Positions 58,261 through 64,000 of a stretch of 64,000 nucleotides of DNA are shown piece by piece. The stretch comes from Candidatus Aminicenantes bacterium UBA6072. Lineage in GTDB: Bacteria > Acidobacteriota > Aminicenantia > UBA2199. A program made the translations under genes and the position numbers. The notes under the pieces are model-generated. The model did no database searches and was not told the origin of the DNA. It was given only the letters and a program-made list of their open reading frames with translations. The stretch's first letter is position 1, and every line of letters starts with the position of its first letter. The DNA is taken from positions 124,001-188,000 of the forward strand of contig DIXU01000009.1 of the NCBI GenBank assembly GCA_002436105.1. Reading direction: 5' to 3'.

Positions 58261-61200
58261 ATGAAGAACGCGCGTCTTTCCCTCTTCCTCATTTTCGCCG
58301 CCTGCGCGGCCCTGGCTTGGGCCGGCGAGCAGCCGGCCGAGGCCCGCTTCATGACCCATCCCGACATCCACGGCGACCGGGTGGTCTTCGTCTACGAGGG
58401 CAACCTGTGGCTGACGGACGCCGGCGGCGGCGAGGCGCGGCGGCTGACCAGCTTCCCCGGCAGCGCCGTTGCCCCCAAGTTTTCCCCCGACGGGCGCTGG
58501 ATCGCCTTCAGCGCCGACTACGACGGGCCGCAGTCGCTTTACCTGATCCCCGCCGGCGGCGGCGAGCCGCGGCGCCTGACCTGGCAGCCGGGCAACCTGC
58601 AGGCCGTGGCCTGGACCCCCGACGGCCGGCGCGTCGTGTTCCGCGCCGATACCGAGCAGTTCATCCACCGCGACCCCAACCTCTATTGGGTGGCGCTGGA
58701 CGGCACCGTGCCCGAGCGCCTGCCCGTCGACCGCGGCACACTGTGCAGCTTTTCCGCCGACGGCAGCGAAATGTTCTTCACGCGCAAGGGCAACGAGGAG
58801 TACCAGTGGAAGCGCTACAAGGGCGGCCAGCACACCGACATCTGGCACTTCGACTTCAAGAGCCGCCGCTTCACCCCGGTATCCGACTACACCGGCAAGA
58901 ACGCCTACCCGATGTGGATCGGCAACGCCATCTATTTCGTCTCCGACCGCGAGAACGGCATCGCCAACCTCTACCGGCGCGACATCGCATCCCGGGCGCT
59001 GGAACGGGTGACGGCCCATGAGAAATACGACGCCATGATGCCGGAAACCGACGGCAAGCGCATCGTCTACGTCCAGGACGGCTACCTCCGCCTGTTTGAC
59101 GTCGGCAGCGGGCAGACGAAAAAGCTTGCGGTCACCCTGCCCAGCGACCGCTGGCGCCTGCGCGAGCGCTGGATCGACGCCCGCGACTTCATTCATGACA
59201 TGGACGTGGCCAACGACGGCAGGAACGTGCTGCTGGAAGCCCGCGGCGACGTCTTCCTGCTCCCGCTGAAGCAGGGTGCCGCGCGCAACCTGACCCGGAC
59301 CCCCGGATCGCGGGAGATCCACCCCCGCCTCTCGCCCGACGGCCAATGGCTGGCCTTCTTCTCCGACAAGAGCGGCGAATACCAGCTGTACATGGCCCGG
59401 GTCGCCGGCGGCGAATGGGTCCAGCTCACCCGCGACCTGGACCGCGCCGTGTACCGCCTGGCCTGGTCCCCCGACGGCAAAAAGATCCTCTTCGGCAACA
59501 AGGACCTGGCAGTATTCTATTGCGACGTGGCGACGAGGCGGCTGGTCAAGATCGACGAGGTGAACCAGCTGAAGAACGACGAGTTCACCTGGGAGATCGA
59601 CGATTATTCCTGGTCGCCCGACAGCCGCTGGGTGTGCTACAGCATGGTGGCCCGCAACCGCAACAGCCAGGTATACATCTACAGCCTGGAGCAGAACAGG
59701 AAGATCGCCCTGACCGACGATTTCTACAACAACATCAACCCCTGCTTCGACGGCAACGGCGAATACCTGTATTACCTGTCCAGCCGCAACTTCGAGGTCG
59801 GCATGGATTTCTACGAGGACAACCACGTCATCGCCCGGCCGTTCCAGGTGCTGGCCGTGCAGCTGCGCGCCGGCCAGAGGCCGCCCTTCGCCGAGGGAGA
59901 CGACGAGAAGCCGGCGGCGGCAAAAGCCGGGGCTGCGCCCGAGCGCGCGCCGATGCCCGCGCTGCGCATTGACCTGGAGGGGCTGGCCGGCCGCACCTTC
60001 CCGCTGCCCGTTCCCGCCGGCAACTATTTCTTCCTGCGCGCCGGAAAGGGCCAGGTCACCTGGTGCTCGACGGCGGAATTCGGCGACGATGAGTACGAGG
60101 AGATCTTCAAGCCCCGGGGCGACGTCAAGTGGACGCTGCACATCTTCGACATGAAGGAGAAGGAGGCCGTCGCCCTGGAGGAAAAGATCGGCAACTGCGC
60201 CCTCTCGGTCAACGGTGAGCAGGTCATCATCGCCAGGGGCAAGGAATATTTCGTCTCCAGCCTGGGCAAGCTGTGCGCCGAAAAGAAGACGGCGGCGAAG
60301 CTCGCCCTTGACGGCATGGCCTACCGGGTCGAACCATTGGCCGAATGGAACCAGATCTTCAGCGACACCTGGCGCTGGTACCGCGACTTCTTCTACGACA
60401 CCGGCATGCACGGGCAGGACTGGCGGGAGGTCGGCGAGCGCTACCGCGCCATGATCCCGCAGCTGTCGTCCCGCTCGGGCCTCAACTGGCTGCTGTCGCA
60501 GATGGTCGGCGAGCTGTGCGTCGGCCACGCCTATATCGGCGGCGGCGACACGGGCGGAGTCAAGCTTCCCGAGAACCCCGTCTTCACCGGCCGCCTGGGT
60601 GCCGACCTGGCGTATGACCCGGCCGCCGGCTGCTTCCGCTTCGAGCGCATCTACGGCCCCAGTTCCCACAACCTCAACCTGGTGGCGCCCCTGGCCCGGC
60701 CCGACATCGCGGTCAGGGAGGGGGATTACCTGCTCGCCATCAACGGCCAGGCGCTGCAGAAAAACGAGGATTACCACCGCCGGCTGCAGGTGGCCAAGGG
60801 GCAGAAGGTGTCCCTGACCGTAAATTCGCGCCCCGCGCTGCAGGGCGCACGCACCTGCGAGGTCGAGCCGCTGGCCTTTGACCGGCACCTGCGCTATGAC
60901 CGCTGGCTGACCGAAAACATCGAAAAAGTGCTGAAAGCCAGCGGCGGCCGCTTGGGCTACATGCATATCAACGCCATGGGCGTGCGCAACATCGGCGAGT
61001 TCGACAAGTTCTGGCGCGCCTTCCGCTACAAGGAAGGCATCATCATCGACGTTCGCCGCAACTCGGGCGGCTGGACCGAGTACTTCATGATCGACAAGCT
61101 GGAGCGGCAACAGGTGGCGTTCAACGTGCTGCGCGGCATGGAGCCCTTCGTCTATCCCGGCAGCGTCGGCCCGCAGAACTACGTGGCCGTCTCCAACGAG

Positions 61201-61551
61201 TACAACGGCTCCGACGGCGAGGCCTTCATCCAGCACTTCCAGGCGCGCCGCTTGGGCCCGGTGGTCGGCACGCCCTCCTGGGGCGGCCTGGTCGGCATCA
61301 TCAACGGCCAGCGCACGATCGACAACGGCATGGTGCAGCAGCCCAACAACGCCTTCTACGGCAGGGAAGGCGAATGGTGGGTGGAGAACCGCGGCGCCAT
61401 CCCCGACATCGTGGTGGAGAACGACCCCAACCTGGTCATGGCCGGCCGCGACCCGCAGCTGGAAAAGGCCATCGAGGTCGCCCTGGCGCAGATCGAAAAG
61501 AACAAGGAGAACCGGCTGCCGCCCGTCCCCGCCTATCCCGACAAGCGCTAG
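58261..61551 (+). CDS. Tricorn protease homologue (S41 family)
   Basis: 1096 residues with a signal peptide, so secreted to the periplasm, unlike archaeal Tricorn. The N-terminal two thirds hold WD40-like propeller repeats (SPDGRWIAFSADYDG, TPDGRRVVFRADTE, SPDGQWLAFFSDKSGE, SPDGKKILFGNKDL). A helical C1 part, a PDZ domain (about 795-870, REGDYLLAINGQAL) and the S41 core (about 870-1090) follow. The nucleophile Ser is expected in NEYNGSDGEAFIQHF near residue 983. It degrades peptides; PepT and the M16 pair could continue the job. A TACAAT box at 58226-58231 and AGGTG precede ATG 58261. Confidence 0.92.
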   Translation: MKNARLSLFLIFAACAALAWAGEQPAEARFMTHPDIHGDRVVFVYEGNLWLTDAGGGEARRLTSFPGSAVAPKFSPDGRWIAFSADYDGPQSLYLIPAGGGEPRRLTWQPGNLQAVAWTPDGRRVVFRADTEQFIHRDPNLYWVALDGTVPERLPVDRGTLCSFSADGSEMFFTRKGNEEYQWKRYKGGQHTDIWHFDFKSRRFTPVSDYTGKNAYPMWIGNAIYFVSDRENGIANLYRRDIASRALERVTAHEKYDAMMPETDGKRIVYVQDGYLRLFDVGSGQTKKLAVTLPSDRWRLRERWIDARDFIHDMDVANDGRNVLLEARGDVFLLPLKQGAARNLTRTPGSREIHPRLSPDGQWLAFFSDKSGEYQLYMARVAGGEWVQLTRDLDRAVYRLAWSPDGKKILFGNKDLAVFYCDVATRRLVKIDEVNQLKNDEFTWEIDDYSWSPDSRWVCYSMVARNRNSQVYIYSLEQNRKIALTDDFYNNINPCFDGNGEYLYYLSSRNFEVGMDFYEDNHVIARPFQVLAVQLRAGQRPPFAEGDDEKPAAAKAGAAPERAPMPALRIDLEGLAGRTFPLPVPAGNYFFLRAGKGQVTWCSTAEFGDDEYEEIFKPRGDVKWTLHIFDMKEKEAVALEEKIGNCALSVNGEQVIIARGKEYFVSSLGKLCAEKKTAAKLALDGMAYRVEPLAEWNQIFSDTWRWYRDFFYDTGMHGQDWREVGERYRAMIPQLSSRSGLNWLLSQMVGELCVGHAYIGGGDTGGVKLPENPVFTGRLGADLAYDPAAGCFRFERIYGPSSHNLNLVAPLARPDIAVREGDYLLAINGQALQKNEDYHRRLQVAKGQKVSLTVNSRPALQGARTCEVEPLAFDRHLRYDRWLTENIEKVLKASGGRLGYMHINAMGVRNIGEFDKFWRAFRYKEGIIIDVRRNSGGWTEYFMIDKLERQQVAFNVLRGMEPFVYPGSVGPQNYVAVSNEYNGSDGEAFIQHFQARRLGPVVGTPSWGGLVGIINGQRTIDNGMVQQPNNAFYGREGEWWVENRGAIPDIVVENDPNLVMAGRDPQLEKAIEVALAQIEKNKENRLPPVPAYPDKR

Positions 61552-61564
61552 CCGTATCTGCAGC

Positions 61565-61605
61565 GGATGGGCCCGGCGCGCCGCGCTTATGCGCGCGACC
61601 CATCC
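61565..61605 (+). terminator. Hairpin after the Tricorn homologue gene
   Basis: GGATGGG (61565-61571) pairs with CCCATCC (61599-61605), with an inner GCGCGC pairing; no U-tract follows. It probably ends the Tricorn transcript. Confidence 0.55.
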
Positions 61606-61639
61606 GACCCGGGGTTCGATCCGGCAGGCAAGGCTTATC

Positions 61640-62494
61640 CTAGCCTGAGCTTGAGGCAAGGCGAAATATTTTTTCCATCATTTCAGGATGTTCAGGAAGT
61701 TTTTCCTCCAGGCCGGCTTTTAAATGCTTTAAAAGGACTTCGTCTCTTGGATAGGATGGTTTCATCACATAACAATCCATCGCCTGCTTTCGCCAGAGGC
61801 TGTCTTCTGAAATCTCAAGAAAGGAAGCCAGCTTGTCAAGGAAAGCAGGATGAAATTCATTTTGAAGGAATGAAAGGAATCGCCGGGGATATTTGGACTC
61901 GAGATCGAGAAACCATGCGATTTCGGAAAGAATTGCGTCCAGCACCGTTGTGAGGGAGTATTCACTGATCGTCTTGAAGAGCCTGTGATGCTTCGTTTTC
62001 ATGTTTGAAACGGCAGCATCAAGAGGATCTCTGATGGGCAGGAGAAATTTTAATTTTGGACTCAACAAAAATAATTTCTCGAAATCGGCGTGATTCTCTT
62101 TCAGCGCATTCGACATGCGCAGGGATTCCTTCCAGAAAAAACATGTGATTTCCTTTTTCATGAGGGAGGTGCCGAATCTGGCGGCATAGGCATCTCGCAA
62201 AAGAACGCTGTCAAAGGCATGGGAAAATGTGATGGAGCCCCCGTGATCCCCCCGCTCTCCGGAATCCGAGATGGAAAGAGCATAGGATATGAAATTATGG
62301 AAAGCGCTCTCGGAGCAGGTGGAAATGAAGTTTCTTGACTCATCGGCAAAAACCCTATCCATTGCGTGATTCAAAACCTGGCATCCTGGATGCAGGAAAG
62401 CGATGCTTGCCGTCAGGGTCGTCAGATTCCTGTACGGACCCAGCATGATGCATACGGTTTTAAGGCTGCTTGGGAGAAAAGGAACGCCATTCAT
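61640..62494 (-). CDS. Sulfotransferase-like protein
   Basis: 284 residues. The N-terminus VCIMLGPYRNLTTLTASIAF takes the place of the PAPS-binding P-loop (5'-PSB), and FLLPIRDPLDAAVSNMKTKH matches the 3'-phosphate-binding IRDPxxxxxS motif of sulfotransferases. The P-loop lacks the usual Lys (GxxRxGTT), so activity is uncertain. The gene and its flanks are clearly richer in A+T than the rest of the window, with different codon use, which suggests recent acquisition. It is convergent with the Tricorn gene. The acceptor is unknown. Confidence 0.65.
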   Translation of the reverse strand: MNGVPFLPSSLKTVCIMLGPYRNLTTLTASIAFLHPGCQVLNHAMDRVFADESRNFISTCSESAFHNFISYALSISDSGERGDHGGSITFSHAFDSVLLRDAYAARFGTSLMKKEITCFFWKESLRMSNALKENHADFEKLFLLSPKLKFLLPIRDPLDAAVSNMKTKHHRLFKTISEYSLTTVLDAILSEIAWFLDLESKYPRRFLSFLQNEFHPAFLDKLASFLEISEDSLWRKQAMDCYVMKPSYPRDEVLLKHLKAGLEEKLPEHPEMMEKIFRLASSSG

Positions 62495-62833
62495 GTTTTT
62501 TTGTCCTTTGGAGCCGGGTTTTCAGAATTTTTGGGGAAACAATTTCTCTTGCAAAAACAAATGTGATTCCAGGAAGATTTGCCGGTTTGCTGTCATCACG
62601 ACATTCTTGGCGTTTATCCGGAAAATTCGGGACAGGACAGCTAGACAGATGAACCTCATTGAGAAGGCTCAGCGCAGGGTCAGTTGAAGGTCTTCTGCCG
62701 TCGGTCGTATCGCTTGAACAACGGACAGGAAAATCCATTTTCCGCATGACGGGATTCTAAGTGGAATTTGCTGAAACTGCAACCGGGGAGTGCGAATTCC
62801 CTTCCCGGGCCATGAAATCACCCGGCACTGCCG
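62495..62833. other. Gene-free AT-richer gap
   Basis: No credible gene, promoter pair or repeat was recognised between the sulfotransferase start and the formate-ligase stop. Short open frames exist on both strands but show no homology or ribosome site. The lower GC content of the sulfotransferase continues to about 62760 and then returns to the window average. Confidence 0.5.
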
Positions 62834-64000
62834 TCAGAACAGGCCGTTGACGTTGCCCTGGGCGTCGATGTCGATGCTCTCGGCCGCCGGCTCTTTGGGC
62901 AGGCCGGGCATGAGCATGATCTCGCCGCAGACCGCCACCACGAAACCGGCGCCGGCGGAAAGGAAGAGGCGGTCGACGTCGATGTCGAAGTCGCGCGGCC
63001 GGCCCAGCGCCTTCGGGTCGTCGGAGAGCGAGTTGGGCGTCTTGGCGATGATCACGTGCAGCTGGTCGTAGCCCAGGCCCGTCAGCAGATCGATGTCCTT
63101 GCGCGCCTGGCGGGTGTAGTTGATGCGGGCGGCGCCGTACATCGCGGTGGCGATGGTTTCGATCTTTTTTGCGATGCTCCACTCGGGCTCGTAGATGGGC
63201 TTGACCCGGGCTCCGGAATGCGTGGCTTCCTCGACCGCCCGGGCCAGCTCCAGGCATCCCTCGCTCCCCTTGTTGAAGGGGTCGCTGACAAAGGCACTGA
63301 CCTTGCGGGCGGCGGCATGGCGGACGGTGAGCTGGAGTTCCTCGGCGTCGTTGTCGGGGAAATAATTGATGGCCACCACCAGGGGGACGCCGAAAAGCTG
63401 CATGTTCTCGATGTGCTTGTCCAGGTTGTCAAAACCCTTGACCAGGGCCTCAAGATTCTTCTCGGCCAGGCTTTCCTTCCCGGCGCCGCCGTGGTACTTC
63501 AGCGCGCGCAGGGTGGTGACCAGCACCACCGCGTCCACGTTGAATTTTCCCGTGCGGCTGACGAAATTCATGAACTTCTCCCCGCCCAGTTCCGAGGCAA
63601 AGCCGGCTTCGGTGACCGTGACCTGGGAAAGGGCCTGGGCCAGGCGGATGGCCTGGATGGAGTTGGTGCCATGGGCGATGTTGGCGAAGGGACCGCCGTG
63701 GATGATGGCCGGCGTGCCCTCCACGGTCTGCACCAGGTTGGGCTTGACGGCGTCCTTGAGCAGCAGCGCCATGGAGCCGACGGCCTTGAGGTCGGCGGCG
63801 GTGATGGGCTTGCTTTTCGAGGTGTAGCCGACGACCATGCGCGCCAGGCGGTCCTTCAGGTCCTGGAAATCCTCGGCCAGGCAGAGCACGGCCATGATCT
63901 CCGAGGCCACCGAGATGTTGAAGGCGTCCTCGCGGGCGAAGCCGTTCTGGCGGCCGCCCAGGCCGATGACGATCTCGCGCAGGGCGCGGTCGTTCATGTC
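62834..64000 (-). CDS. fhs: Formate-tetrahydrofolate ligase, C-terminal part (partial)
   Basis: The frame runs off the right edge; about 388 C-terminal residues of a normal 550-590 are present. Blocks include REIVIGLGGRQNGFAREDAF, VEGTPAIIHGGPFANIAHGT, TEAGFASELGGEKFMNF, GVPLVVAINYFPDNDAEE, KTPNSLSDDPKALGRPRDF and the ending SAGAGFVVAVCGEIMLMPGL. It makes 10-formyl-THF from formate and ATP, as in the methyl branch of the Wood-Ljungdahl pathway or in formate assimilation. The ATP-binding P-loop lies outside the window. No other folate gene is visible. Confidence 0.95.
   Translation of the reverse strand, partial: DMNDRALREIVIGLGGRQNGFAREDAFNISVASEIMAVLCLAEDFQDLKDRLARMVVGYTSKSKPITAADLKAVGSMALLLKDAVKPNLVQTVEGTPAIIHGGPFANIAHGTNSIQAIRLAQALSQVTVTEAGFASELGGEKFMNFVSRTGKFNVDAVVLVTTLRALKYHGGAGKESLAEKNLEALVKGFDNLDKHIENMQLFGVPLVVAINYFPDNDAEELQLTVRHAAARKVSAFVSDPFNKGSEGCLELARAVEEATHSGARVKPIYEPEWSIAKKIETIATAMYGAARINYTRQARKDIDLLTGLGYDQLHVIIAKTPNSLSDDPKALGRPRDFDIDVDRLFLSAGAGFVVAVCGEIMLMPGLPKEPAAESIDIDAQGNVNGLF

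Noticed and set aside
61605..61640. tRNA T-arm-like sequence GGGGTTCGATCC next to the sulfotransferase island
   Set aside because: Flanking bases do not form a 5-bp T-stem and no acceptor or anticodon arm could be built, so it is not a tRNA or a clear attachment site.
58225..61659. 1144-codon open frame opposite the Tricorn homologue
   Set aside because: Antisense shadow; the plus-strand frame has clear propeller, PDZ and S41 motifs.

Overview
The window is GC-rich bacterial chromosome from a diderm (Gram-negative-type) organism. It encodes an LptE-like lipoprotein, a TonB-dependent receptor, several outer-membrane barrels and an OmpA-domain protein. Etf genes, formate-tetrahydrofolate ligase, a Tricorn protease homologue and paired M16 peptidases suggest an anaerobe of the Acidobacteriota/Aminicenantota type. 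That placement is inference from gene content, not a phylogenetic result.

Layout. 1-5.6 kb: end of a possible solute-binding protein, a small barrel protein, etfBA, a coiled-coil micro-gene, then a gmd / cupin sugar isomerase / bisphosphate-nucleotidase cluster. 5.6-13.4 kb, minus strand: a REP-associated tyrosine transposase, LOG, HIT and methyltransferase genes; a tightly coupled run idsA-like / CYTH / nucleotidyltransferase and GAF-like / pyrE; and an OmpA-domain pair. 13.6-16.3 kb: membrane-fusion protein, ABC ATPase and Yip1-family membrane protein. 16.4-20.6 kb, plus strand: leuS-lptE-holA. 20.7-25.2 kb, minus strand: ECF sigma, anti-sigma, double TonB-C protein, and ftsK. 25.2-25.9 kb is a gene-free block of nested repeats. 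25.9-30.7 kb: YgjP-like protease, beta-CASP hydrolase, and an active/inactive M16 pair. 30.8-34 kb, plus strand: dicarboxylate symporter, DUF1028 hydrolase, TorF-like barrel.

34.1-49.7 kb, minus strand, is the most distinctive part. A six-gene operon runs from an OprC/NosA-type copper receptor (CxxxM and HxM motifs) through a YtkA/FixH-like protein, a barrel, an FMN-bind-like lipoprotein, an FtsX-type permease and an ABC ATPase. A PAS/GAF sensor without a kinase domain and a sigma-54 activator whose receiver has Glu in place of the phosphoacceptor Asp follow, then a 1316-residue multicopper oxidase with fibronectin repeats. Both the receptor operon and the oxidase gene have a -24/-12 sigma-54 promoter, with the same GTCCT-N8-GGAMA element about 110-120 bp upstream. 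I read this as one copper-handling regulon.

49.9-56.3 kb is the classic rpmH-rnpA-yidD-yidC-jag-mnmE-mnmG block, with rnpA interrupted by a one-base frameshift in a T10 tract. 56.3-64 kb: pepT, a small secreted protein, a Tricorn homologue, an AT-richer probably acquired sulfotransferase, and the C-terminal part of formate-tetrahydrofolate ligase.

Two genome-wide habits show up. Intergenic regions carry short-period (7 or 11 nt) tandem arrays, mostly in inverted pairs. Several genes have a good -10 box only 5-10 nt before the start codon, which suggests leaderless mRNAs. No tRNA, rRNA or CRISPR array was recognised.
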